A stretch of DNA of 5,965 nucleotides from an uncultured Chloroflexota bacterium. GTDB taxonomy: Bacteria; Chloroflexota; Anaerolineae; Aggregatilineales; Phototrophicaceae. Position numbers and translations under genes: made by a program. Of this stretch, positions 1 to 5,106 are shown one piece after another. Positions within the stretch are counted from its first letter, which is position 1, and the number at the start of each line of letters is the position of its first letter. The DNA is taken from the NCBI GenBank assembly GCA_937864975.1, contig CALMDI010000517.1:1-5965 (forward strand), given 5' to 3'. A model generated the notes under the pieces. It was not told the DNA's origin. It saw only the letters and a program-made list of their open reading frames with translations, and ran no database searches.

Positions 1-1211
1 CAGTCATGGATGTGTACGAGGCAATTGGCGCGTACACGGCGGGCAAGATCACCGCCGAAGAATTAGCCGAGATCGAAGGCGTCGCCTGTCCCGGACCCGG
101 CGCGTGCGGCGGGCAGTTCACCGCCAATACGATGGCGATGCTTGCCGAAGTCATGGGTATCTGCCCGATGGGGATGGCGGATATCCCGGCGATGGACAGC
201 GAGAAAGATACAGTCTCGTTCCGCGCCGGTCAACTCATCCTGAATCTGATCGAACAGGATTTTCGTCCGAGCAAAATCGTCACGCGCGAGTCGCTTGAAA
301 ACGCGATGGCGGCGGTCGCCGCGAGCGGCGGCTCGACCAACGCCGTTTTGCACACGCTGGCGTTCGCGCGTGAGGCGGGTGTCCCCTTCACGGTGGACGA
401 TATTGAGGAGATCAACAAGAGCACGCCGTTAATCTGCGACCTCAAGCCGACCGGGCGCTTTGTCGCCACCGATATGTACCGCGCGGGCGGCATTCGGCTG
501 CTGACGCAGCGGCTCGTGGAGGGCGGTTACGTCCATAACGACGCCATTACGGTGACCGGGCGCACGCTGGCGGAAGAAGCGGCGTCGGCGCGCGAGACGC
601 CAGGGCAGCAGGTCATCCGTACCTGGGAAAATGCCATCAGCGCGAACGGCGGCTTGCACATCCTCAAGGGCAATCTCGCGCCGAACGGCAGTGTCGTCAA
701 GCTCAAGGGTACCGAGCCGCGCCGCTTCAGCGGACCCGCGCGCATCTTCGAGAGCGAAGTGGCGACCTTTGAAGCCGTCAAGACCAACAGCATCCTGCCC
801 GGCGACGTGGTCGTCATTCGTCACGAAGGACCCATCGGTGGACCCGGAATGCAGGAGATGCTTCAGGTCACGGCGGCGCTGGTCGGGCAGGGCTTGGGAG
901 CCGACGTCGCGCTTATTACCGATGGACGCTTCTCCGGCGCGACCCGCGGCTTGATGATTGGGCACGTCGCCCCGGAAGCGGCGGTCGGCGGACCCATCGG
1001 CTTGCTGCGCGAAGGCGACATCATCACCATCGACATTGACGCGCGCTCCCTCAACGTCGAGTTGAGCGACGAGGCAGTCCTGGAGCGCCACCGCCAGTGG
1101 ACGCCTCCGCAGCCGCGCTACATCAGCGGTGTCTTCGCCAAGTACGCCGCCTCTGTGGCGCAAGCCGACGACGGCGCGGTCACGAACACATTCTACGGTC
1201 TCGCGCGCTAA
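1..1211 (+). CDS. ilvD: Dihydroxy-acid dehydratase, 5'-truncated by the window edge
   Basis: IlvD dehydrates 2,3-dihydroxy-isovalerate and 2,3-dihydroxy-3-methylvalerate to the 2-keto acids that precede valine, leucine and isoleucine; it is a cytoplasmic Fe-S enzyme. The frame is open from base 3, and the ATG at 6 is an internal Met, not the start. Numbering from that Met, the CPGPGACGG segment (28-36) carries the last of the family's Fe-S cysteines (C34). SGGSTN lies at 107-112, HEGPIGGPGM is present further on, and TDGRFSGATRG (305-315) is the C-terminal ILVD/EDD signature with the proposed catalytic serine S310. About 402 residues are visible. The family is usually 550-620 long, so roughly 150-160 N-terminal residues, including the other two cluster cysteines, lie outside. 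No frameshift is seen. The related 6-phosphogluconate dehydratase (Edd) is the alternative, but the motif context fits IlvD better. Convergent with the methyltransferase gene that follows. Confidence 0.96.
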   Translation, partial: VMDVYEAIGAYTAGKITAEELAEIEGVACPGPGACGGQFTANTMAMLAEVMGICPMGMADIPAMDSEKDTVSFRAGQLILNLIEQDFRPSKIVTRESLENAMAAVAASGGSTNAVLHTLAFAREAGVPFTVDDIEEINKSTPLICDLKPTGRFVATDMYRAGGIRLLTQRLVEGGYVHNDAITVTGRTLAEEAASARETPGQQVIRTWENAISANGGLHILKGNLAPNGSVVKLKGTEPRRFSGPARIFESEVATFEAVKTNSILPGDVVVIRHEGPIGGPGMQEMLQVTAALVGQGLGADVALITDGRFSGATRGLMIGHVAPEAAVGGPIGLLREGDIITIDIDARSLNVELSDEAVLERHRQWTPPQPRYISGVFAKYAASVAQADDGAVTNTFYGLAR

Positions 1212-1251
1212 CGCCGATTTGACCTCAAGCACGCGATCTCAAAATATCTGT

Positions 1252-1280
1252 AGGGGCGCACAGCGTGCGCCCTTTCTTTC
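1252..1280 (+). terminator. Hairpin terminator after ilvD, REP-like palindrome
   Basis: GGGCGCAC (1254-1261) pairs perfectly with GTGCGCCC (1265-1272) around an AGC loop. Further G-T and A-T pairs extend the stem outward, and a T-rich tract (TTTCTTT) follows on the plus strand. It lies 41 bases past the ilvD stop and 27 bases before the end of the convergent methyltransferase, so it could stop both transcripts, though the tail on the minus side is poor. The sequence also looks like a dispersed GGGCG...CGCCC palindrome rather than a gene-specific terminator. Confidence 0.6.
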
Positions 1281-1298
1281 CCTGCGCCTTTGCTTTTG

Positions 1299-1940
1299 TC
1301 ACTTCTTATACGCCACCAGCAGCCCATCCCGAATCGGCACAATCGACGCGCTCCAATCCGCGCTCGTCGTAATCATCCGCGTAAACTCGCGCACGCCCAC
1401 CGTATTCTCGTCCTGATCGCTCGGATCAAATATTCGTCCTTGCCACAATAAGTTATCCACGATCAACACCCCGCCCGGACGCAGCTTTTCCGCGATCACC
1501 GGCAGCGCCGCCGGGTAGCCCTTCTTGTCGATGTCATTGAAGATCAGGTCAAATGGACCGTCTGTCTCGCGCAGCGCCTGCACCGCCTCGCTCACGTGAT
1601 ACTCGATAAGGTCGTCGTATCCCAGCGCCGACAAGTGCTGCCGCGCCTGCCGCGATAAATCCTCATTCCACACGACGTGATACACCGTCCCGCCGCCGTT
1701 CTCGCGCACCGCGTTCGCGAACCACGCCGTCGAATAACCGAAGCCCGACCCAAGCTCGAAAACCCGCCGCGCGCCGATCATGCGTGCCACCGTATAGCAG
1801 AATTTCCCCGCCGCGGGACCGACAATCGGGAAGTTTGTCTGCCGCGCCTTCGCCTCCATTGCCTGCATTTCGGCGGGGCGTTCGGGTACAAGGCGGTCGA
1901 GATAATCATTCAGAATCGGCGCTAAAAGCTCCTGTGCCAT
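1299..1940 (-). CDS. SAM-dependent O-methyltransferase (caffeoyl-CoA/catechol OMT type)
   Basis: Complete 213-residue class I SAM methyltransferase of the O-methyltransferase family (Pfam family 3 / COG4122 type), expected to be a soluble cytosolic enzyme that methylates a hydroxyl with help from a divalent metal. Motif I is FELGSGFGYS (61-70). The metal-site signature reads FNDIDKKGY (134-142), with D137 and D139 as candidate ligands, followed by VDNLLWQG (161-168) with D162 and N163. One oddity: at the end of the second strand, where many relatives have an E-x-D that binds the SAM ribose, this protein reads V-W-N (90-92), so it may belong to a divergent subfamily. The start is chosen because GGAG lies 7 bases upstream (1948-1951). 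The substrate cannot be deduced. Convergent with ilvD and divergent from the proline-rich ORF. Confidence 0.92.
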   Translation of the reverse strand: MAQELLAPILNDYLDRLVPERPAEMQAMEAKARQTNFPIVGPAAGKFCYTVARMIGARRVFELGSGFGYSTAWFANAVRENGGGTVYHVVWNEDLSRQARQHLSALGYDDLIEYHVSEAVQALRETDGPFDLIFNDIDKKGYPAALPVIAEKLRPGGVLIVDNLLWQGRIFDPSDQDENTVGVREFTRMITTSADWSASIVPIRDGLLVAYKK

Positions 1941-1978
1941 GCTTATGCTCCGAAGATATCGTTCGCGTGTTGGATACG

Positions 1979-1984
1979 AGTATA
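1979..1984 (-). promoter_or_regulatory. Candidate -10 box of the O-methyltransferase gene
   Basis: On the minus strand this reads TATACT, 5/6 to the sigma-70 -10 consensus, about 38 bases upstream of the methyltransferase ATG. No good -35 hexamer is seen at standard spacing. An alternative pair is TTGCGA-17-TATCCA, which overlaps it. The region is shared with the divergent promoter of the next gene. Confidence 0.35.
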
Positions 1985-2006
1985 CCGCGTAGGTCGCAAT
2001 CGGGTT

Positions 2007-2034
2007 TTGATTTCAACTTGCATTACGCTACAAT
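2007..2034 (+). promoter_or_regulatory. Sigma-70-like promoter of the proline-rich ORF
   Basis: TTGATT (2007-2012) is separated by 16 bases from TACAAT (2029-2034), a 4/6 plus 5/6 match to the consensus. Transcription would begin near 2041, leaving a leader of about 20 bases before the ATG at 2062. The leader contains AAAGGAG at 2049-2055, 6 bases from the start codon. Confidence 0.6.
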
Positions 2035-2061
2035 CGAGAAACAGAAGCAAAGGAGACGGTC

Positions 2062-2277
2062 ATGTTGGCTAATAACGTGTTCGCGGTCGACCCGCCCGAC
2101 AATCCGCCGCCGCCCGGTATCCCGCGACCCATCGATCCCCCACCCACGCCGGGACCCCTGCCGCCTAATGATCCGCCGCAGCCCCTACCTCCCGACCCAA
2201 ATCCAAATCCGAATCCGCCGACTCCGCCGCAAAACCCGCCGCGCATCGACCCGCCGATCACCCAGTCACCCACATAA
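2062..2277 (+). CDS. Proline-rich micro-protein, function unknown
   Basis: A 71-residue ORF in which 32 residues (45%) are proline, arranged in runs such as DPPDNPPPP, IDPPPTPGP and PNPNPNPP. There is no signal peptide, membrane segment or cysteine, so the product would be an extended, disordered, polyproline-II-like chain. The case for a real gene is the start region: a plausible promoter at 2007-2034 and a near-perfect Shine-Dalgarno AAAGGAG 6 bases before the ATG. Part of the chain is encoded by a hexanucleotide repeat at 2197-2214 (CCAAAT, CCAAAT, CCGAAT). PPP and PPPP runs are predicted to need elongation factor P. No homologue is recognised. It could also be the remnant of a longer protein's proline-rich linker. 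The antisense glycine-rich frame across the same bases is a compositional shadow. Confidence 0.5.
   Translation: MLANNVFAVDPPDNPPPPGIPRPIDPPPTPGPLPPNDPPQPLPPDPNPNPNPPTPPQNPPRIDPPITQSPT
2197..2214 (+). repeat. In-frame hexanucleotide repeat encoding Pro-Asn
   Basis: Three consecutive 6-base units (CCAAAT, CCAAAT, CCGAAT) encode PNPNPN within the proline-rich ORF. The third differs only at the wobble position. Slippage here would change length by two residues without breaking the frame. Confidence 0.7.
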
Positions 2278-2333
2278 TCATCGCCCTCCAGTTCTCCCAT
2301 GAGTCTGATCGGAAAATCAAATAGCCTGCGCCT

Positions 2334-2354
2334 GGGCGACCGAACCGGTCGCCC
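2334..2354. repeat. REP-like perfect palindrome
   Basis: GGGCGACCG (2334-2342) and CGGTCGCCC (2346-2354) form a perfect 9-bp stem with an AAC loop. No T-run follows on either strand, so it is not a classical terminator. Its GGGCG...CGCCC ends match those of the hairpin after ilvD at 1254-1272, suggesting both belong to a dispersed palindrome class. It lies 57 bases beyond the proline-rich ORF's stop. Confidence 0.6.
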
Positions 2355-2400
2355 AAATAGAACTCCGGTGTCTCTTCCCTCAAGACCTTGCCATTTGACC

Positions 2401-2440
2401 CTCCCTCTCCGTTTACGGGGAGGGAGATGGAGGGAGGGGT
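2401..2440 (+). repeat. C/G-rich hairpin repeat, copy A, with G-quadruplex motif
   Basis: CTCCCTCTCCG (2401-2411) pairs with CGGGGAGGGAG (2416-2426) over 11 bp with one G-T wobble and a TTTA loop. It is followed by ATGGAGGGAGGGGT. The plus strand has four G-runs (2417-2420, 2422-2424, 2432-2434, 2436-2439) with loops of 1, 7 and 1, which fits the G3+N1-7 quadruplex pattern. Copy B, 91 bases downstream, has the same architecture and orientation. Confidence 0.7.
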
Positions 2441-2486
2441 TTTCAGTATCCACAAACCACCGCCCCGTCCCCTTTCACTCTCCGAC

Positions 2487-3371
2487 TTATTCCCCCTCCC
2501 TGAAGTCGGGGAGGGGGTTAGGGGGTGGGGTTCCCGTCATCATCTCGCTCACCTCCCACAGCCGTTGTGCCGTCGCCACGTCATACGACGCGGGCGCCGA
2601 CCCAACCGAGCGGCAGTTGTCGAAATACTTCCCGCTGACGCCTTCGACCTCTGGCGACGACGCCAGGTAAATCGACGTTTGCGCGCCCTGCTCGTTCGAG
2701 ATCGAAAACGGCTTCATCAGCAGAAACCACAGACTGGACAGCGGACCGTTGTTAAAACCGAAGCCGCTGGCGACCAAGCCTGGATGCAGCGCATTCGACG
2801 TCACGTGCGTTCCGCGCAGCCGCTCTGCCAGCGCATACGAAAACAGCACGTTGGCGAGTTTCGAGTTCGCGTACTGCACCCATCCAAAATACAGCCCCCG
2901 GCATTGCAAATTATTGAAATCAATCCGCCCGGCATAATGCGCCGCCGACGACACGTTGACCACGCGCGCCGCCGGAGCCGCCAGCAGCGTATCCATCAAC
3001 AAATGCGTCAGCAGGAAATACGCCAGGTGGTTCAGCGCCAGCGTCATCTCAATCTGATCGACGCTCATTTTACGGCTCATAAAAATCGCGCCCGCGTTGT
3101 TCACCAGCACGTCGAGCCGGTCGTAGCGGCGGTGAAAGTCGTCCGACAGCGCATGAATCGCCGCCTGCGAGGACAGGTCTGCCACTAAATACGTTACGCG
3201 CGCCCCGCTCACCGCGCGCTGGATTTCGTCGACCGTCTCTTTTGCGCGCGTCTCACTCCGCCCGACGACAATCACCTCCGCGCCGAGGTGCGCGAGTTCG
3301 CGCGCTGTGACCCTGCCAATCCCGCGAGTCGCGCCCGTCACCAAACACCGTTTCCCATGCAACTCGACCAT
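2487..3371 (-). CDS. Short-chain dehydrogenase/reductase (retinol dehydrogenase-like)
   Basis: A 294-residue classical-type SDR, an NAD(P)-dependent oxidoreductase of unknown substrate. The Rossmann motif is TGATRGIG (12-19). R16 and R38 after strand 2 hint at NADP(H). NNAG is at 91-94. Catalytic residues are N114, S142 (in VNVSS), Y167 and K171 (YANSK). The insert between Ser and Tyr and the overall layout recall the retinol dehydrogenase/WW-oxidoreductase group. The start at 3371 is preferred over in-frame Met codons further upstream because a TATAAT -10 box at 3397-3402 overlaps or follows those codons, and because the Rossmann strand then begins near residue 8, as usual. GGAG lies 5 bases upstream. 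After the normal SDR end (LWEVSEMMTG) the frame runs into a dispersed hairpin repeat, which supplies the tail TPPPNPLPDFREGE (281-294) and the stop codon. No functional partner adjoins it. Confidence 0.92.
   Translation of the reverse strand: MVELHGKRCLVTGATRGIGRVTARELAHLGAEVIVVGRSETRAKETVDEIQRAVSGARVTYLVADLSSQAAIHALSDDFHRRYDRLDVLVNNAGAIFMSRKMSVDQIEMTLALNHLAYFLLTHLLMDTLLAAPAARVVNVSSAAHYAGRIDFNNLQCRGLYFGWVQYANSKLANVLFSYALAERLRGTHVTSNALHPGLVASGFGFNNGPLSSLWFLLMKPFSISNEQGAQTSIYLASSPEVEGVSGKYFDNCRSVGSAPASYDVATAQRLWEVSEMMTGTPPPNPLPDFREGE
2490..2532 (+). repeat. C/G-rich hairpin repeat, copy B, forming the 3' end of the SDR gene
   Basis: CCCCCTCCCTG (2492-2502) pairs with CGGGGAGGGGG (2507-2517) over 11 bp with one T-G wobble and an AAGT loop, followed by TTAGGGGGTGGGGTT. 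The plus strand has four G-runs (2508-2511, 2513-2517, 2521-2525, 2527-2530) with loops of 1, 3 and 1, a strong quadruplex pattern. Read on the minus strand, it codes for the proline-rich C-terminal tail of the SDR. The element type resembles palindromes I know as dispersed in many GC-rich bacteria. Confidence 0.75.
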
Positions 3372-3396
3372 GCTCGCTCCCCAACCTTTGAGCGGC

Positions 3397-3402
3397 ATTA
3401 TA
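3397..3402 (-). promoter_or_regulatory. -10 box of the SDR gene
   Basis: On the minus strand this reads TATAAT, a perfect -10 hexamer, which puts the transcription start near 3390 and leaves a leader of about 19 bases to the ATG at 3371. The hexamer 17 bases upstream (AGAACG) is a poor -35, so an activator or another sigma factor may be involved. It helps to fix the start codon of the gene. Confidence 0.5.
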
Positions 3403-3457
3403 TCGGCGCATGTCGTGTGCGTTCTCCCTTTTCTCACCAGACACAAAGGCGGGCGCA

Positions 3458-3479
3458 TTGAGCGCAAGAAAGCGATAGA
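3458..3479 (+). promoter_or_regulatory. Direct repeat copy 1, candidate Ada operator
   Basis: TTGAGCGCAAGAA, then two bases, then CGATAGA: 20 of 22 bases are identical to copy 2 at 3757-3778. The AGCGCAAGA core resembles the Ada box AAAGCGCA of the E. coli ada promoter (6/8, compared from memory). TACGAT, a -10-like hexamer (4/6), begins exactly 41 bases after the repeat begins (3499-3504), and the small ORF starts at 3538. This would place the core around -50 and CGATAGA over the -35 position, as for an activator-dependent promoter. The regulatory role is inference. Confidence 0.4.
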
Positions 3480-3537
3480 GCGAAAAGACAGCTTTCCATA
3501 CGATGGAGATGTGTCAAATAGCCGAAGGATTTGCCCA

Positions 3538-3777
3538 ATGATGCCGCTGGAATGGACTGCGTTCGAGCATCGCGAGCAGTTGATGTGCGACGCGGCACAT
3601 CATCGACTGGTGCGCGAGGTAAGGGGTGGAGGGCAATTGCGTGCCGTCTCACGTTTCCACGTTGTGTCCCATGTGGCTTCGTTCATCGACACATTCGCCA
3701 GAGTGCAAACACCCCGCTTATCGCTTCGTCTGCGAAAATGGAGCCTTGCCGCCCTTTTGAGCGCAAGAATCCGATAG
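3538..3777 (+). CDS. Small hypothetical protein between SDR and ada
   Basis: A 79-residue ORF starting with MMPLEW. GAAGGA (3524-3529) lies 8 bases before the first ATG, a good Shine-Dalgarno, and a -10-like TACGAT lies at 3499-3504. Residues 9-37, including QLMCDAAHHRLVREVR, look like an amphipathic basic helix of a kind I recall from short hypothetical proteins of Chloroflexota, though this has not been searched. The C-terminal half is basic with hydrophobic patches (WSLAALL near 68-74) but has no clear membrane helix. The stop lies inside copy 2 of the 22-bp repeat, so the end of the gene overlaps the proposed ada control region. A chance ORF, or a small gene with a frameshifted C-terminus, remains possible. 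If the repeat is an Ada site, this protein would be induced by alkylation damage. Confidence 0.42.
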   Translation: MMPLEWTAFEHREQLMCDAAHHRLVREVRGGGQLRAVSRFHVVSHVASFIDTFARVQTPRLSLRLRKWSLAALLSARIR

Positions 3778-3778
3778 A
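3757..3778 (+). promoter_or_regulatory. Direct repeat copy 2, candidate Ada operator of ada
   Basis: The second copy of the 22-bp unit lies 299 bases after the first and 93-114 bases upstream of the ada GTG. Flanking bases are unrelated to those of copy 1, so a short conserved site is likelier than a long duplication. TATGCT (3798-3803), -10-like (4/6), begins 41 bases after the repeat starts, as in copy 1, and there is no proper -35 box. Ada is known to autoactivate in E. coli by binding such a site just upstream of the promoter. Applying that here is inference. Confidence 0.45.
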
Positions 3779-3870
3779 AATTCTGTGCTAAGTTCGCTAT
3801 GCTGTTAAGTAGCCGGGAGCAGGTTGAGCCACGCTCCCTCCGCGCCTGATGGTACGAGGAGGCACGAACG

Positions 3871-4941
3871 GTGAGTATTGTTGACGCCGGGATGATGAAA
3901 GCTTTGACGGATGAAGTGTGCTGGCAGGCGATGATCGAGCGGGACAGCCGCTTTGATGGACTGTTTGTCTGCGCCGTTCGTTCCACCCGCATCTACTGCC
4001 GCCCCTCGTGCCCCGCGCGCAAGCCACGCCGCGAGCATGTCGCGTTCTATGCCGATAGCGCCGCCGCCGAAAGTGCGGGCTTTCGTGCCTGCAAGCGCTG
4101 CCGTCCGCAGTCCGTCCCGCACGAGGCGGAAATGGTGGAGCAGGTTTGTCGTTATATCGAAAGCAACCTCGACCAGCCGCTCACGCTGGCGGTCCTGGGC
4201 GCGCACGTCGGCTACAGCCCCTACCATTTACAGCGCGTTTTCAAACGCGTGGTCGGCATCAGTCCGCGCCAGTACGTCGAAGCGGCGCGCGTGGATCGCT
4301 GGAAAGCCAGTCTAAAGGCGGCGGACAGCGTGACCGATGCCATGTACAGCGCGGGCTTCAATTCCAGCAGCGCGGTCTACGATGGCGCTCCCGCCTCCGC
4401 GCTTGGCATGGATCCTTCCACTTACCGGCGCGGCGGGCGCGGCGTTCGCATGGGCTATACGATTGTCGATAGTCCCCTGGGACGCTTGCTCGTGGCGGCG
4501 ACCCGCTGCGGCGTCGCCGGCGTCAGCCTGGGCGACTCGGACGCGACCCTTGAAGCCTTTCTCCTCGCGGAGTTCCCGAATGCCGAGATTTTCAGGGATG
4601 ACGTCGGTTTTGAGCCGTGGGTGCGGGCGGTGCTCTGCGAGTTGAGCGGCGAGCAGCCCCACGTCGATCTGCCCCTCGATGTGCAGGCAACCGCCTTTCA
4701 ATGGCGCGTGTGGAACGTCTTGCGCGCGATCCCGCGCGGTGAGACCCGCAGCTACGGCGAAATTGCCCGCACCCTCGGTCAGCCCACGGCGGCGCGCGCC
4801 GTCGCCCGTGCCTGCGCCACCAATCCCGTTGCCGTCGTGATTCCATGCCACCGCGTCGTTCGTGACGACGGCGGCATGGGCGGCTATCGCTGGGGCTTGG
4901 GACGCAAGCAGGCGCTCCTCGACCGTGAGCGCGGCGACTGA
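3871..4941 (+). CDS. ada: Bifunctional Ada: methyl-phosphotriester/O6-alkylguanine-DNA methyltransferase and transcriptional activator
   Basis: Complete 356-residue protein with all three domains of E. coli Ada (354 aa). The N-terminal zinc domain (about 13-85) has C43, C47, C74 and C77 with exactly the E. coli spacing (C38/42/69/72). C43 corresponds to the cysteine that takes a methyl group from DNA phosphotriesters and switches the protein into an activator. An AraC-type double helix-turn-helix follows (about 86-187, with HLQRVFKRVVGISPRQYV and a second helix around VTDAMYSAGFNSSS). The C-terminal O6-alkylguanine methyltransferase domain spans about 193-356, with the suicide active site IPCHRV and acceptor C326. 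The start is GTG, chosen because GAGGAGG (3856-3862) sits 8 bases upstream. Each transferase domain acts once, in the cytoplasm. It is transcribed alone and closed by a strong terminator. It is probably autoregulated through the repeat at 3757-3778. Confidence 0.97.
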   Translation: MSIVDAGMMKALTDEVCWQAMIERDSRFDGLFVCAVRSTRIYCRPSCPARKPRREHVAFYADSAAAESAGFRACKRCRPQSVPHEAEMVEQVCRYIESNLDQPLTLAVLGAHVGYSPYHLQRVFKRVVGISPRQYVEAARVDRWKASLKAADSVTDAMYSAGFNSSSAVYDGAPASALGMDPSTYRRGGRGVRMGYTIVDSPLGRLLVAATRCGVAGVSLGDSDATLEAFLLAEFPNAEIFRDDVGFEPWVRAVLCELSGEQPHVDLPLDVQATAFQWRVWNVLRAIPRGETRSYGEIARTLGQPTAARAVARACATNPVAVVIPCHRVVRDDGGMGGYRWGLGRKQALLDRERGD

Positions 4942-4966
4942 ACGCGACTCCAAACCGTCTACCGAC

Positions 4967-5008
4967 AAGCCCGGGTTCGCCATCCTCGCGCGAATCCGGG
5001 CTTTTCTT
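4967..5008 (+). terminator. Rho-independent terminator of ada
   Basis: A 14-bp stem formed by 4967-4980 (AAGCCCGGGTTCGC) and 4990-5003 (GCGAATCCGGGCTT), with one G-T wobble and a 9-base loop, followed by TTCTT. It starts 26 bases after the ada stop codon and separates ada from the secreted-protein gene. Confidence 0.88.
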
Positions 5009-5031
5009 GTGGAGAAGTTATAGCGACTCCG

Positions 5032-5058
5032 TTGTTTCTTTCCCGATTCCCGTATAAT
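5032..5058 (+). promoter_or_regulatory. Promoter of the secreted-protein gene
   Basis: A perfect TATAAT (5053-5058) is preceded at 15 bases by TTGTTT (5032-5037). The spacing is shorter than the optimal 17. The position directly after the ada terminator and about 50 bases before the ATG supports an independent transcription unit. Confidence 0.6.
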
Positions 5059-5106
5059 GACAGTGAGCGATTATACTTTAGACACTCCAACCTAAGGAAC
5101 AAGTCT

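Larger units (their letters stand above)
2278..2486. other. Intergenic repeat cluster with no supported gene
   Basis: The 209 bases between the proline-rich ORF and the convergent dehydrogenase gene hold the palindrome at 2334-2354 and the C/G-rich hairpin at 2401-2440, and end just before the second hairpin repeat. Open frames crossing it in both directions have no credible start sites and biased, repeat-derived composition, so none is called as a gene. Confidence 0.6.
3372..3870. other. 499-base spacer between the SDR and ada genes
   Basis: This divergent spacer holds the SDR promoter, both copies of the 22-bp direct repeat (3458-3479 and 3757-3778), the candidate small ORF at 3538-3777 and the ada leader. 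The leader contains a weak 6-bp hairpin (GGGAGC at 3815-3820, GCTCCC at 3833-3838) and the ada ribosome binding site. Nothing else is supported. Other open frames here lack start signals. Confidence 0.6.

Noticed and set aside
429..1232. 267-residue minus-strand ORF over ilvD
   Set aside because: Shadow of the GC-rich ilvD coding frame with no recognisable motif and no start signal.
2028..2453. Glycine-rich 141-residue minus-strand ORF
   Set aside because: It is the complement of the proline-rich ORF plus a repeat. It starts inside repeat copy A's flank without a ribosome binding site, and its composition is forced by the other strand.
2388..3188. 266-residue plus-strand ORF antisense to the SDR gene
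   Set aside because: Arg/Gln/His-rich shadow translation. The opposite frame has complete SDR catalytic motifs.
3372..3467. 32-residue N-terminal extension of the SDR
   Set aside because: The extension crosses a perfect TATAAT on the same strand and precedes the normal Rossmann start. The ATG at 3371 has its own GGAG.
3458..3778. The two 22-bp repeats as a CRISPR or phage attachment pair
   Set aside because: Only two copies 299 bases apart, with no regular spacers, no integrase and no tRNA. The shared +41 hexamer favours promoter elements.
3600..3992. 130-residue minus-strand ORF across the ada start
   Set aside because: It overlaps the ada promoter and N-terminus, and has no homologous motif and no ribosome binding site.
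4312..4983. 223-residue minus-strand ORF over ada
   Set aside because: Shadow of ada. It would begin within the ada terminator.
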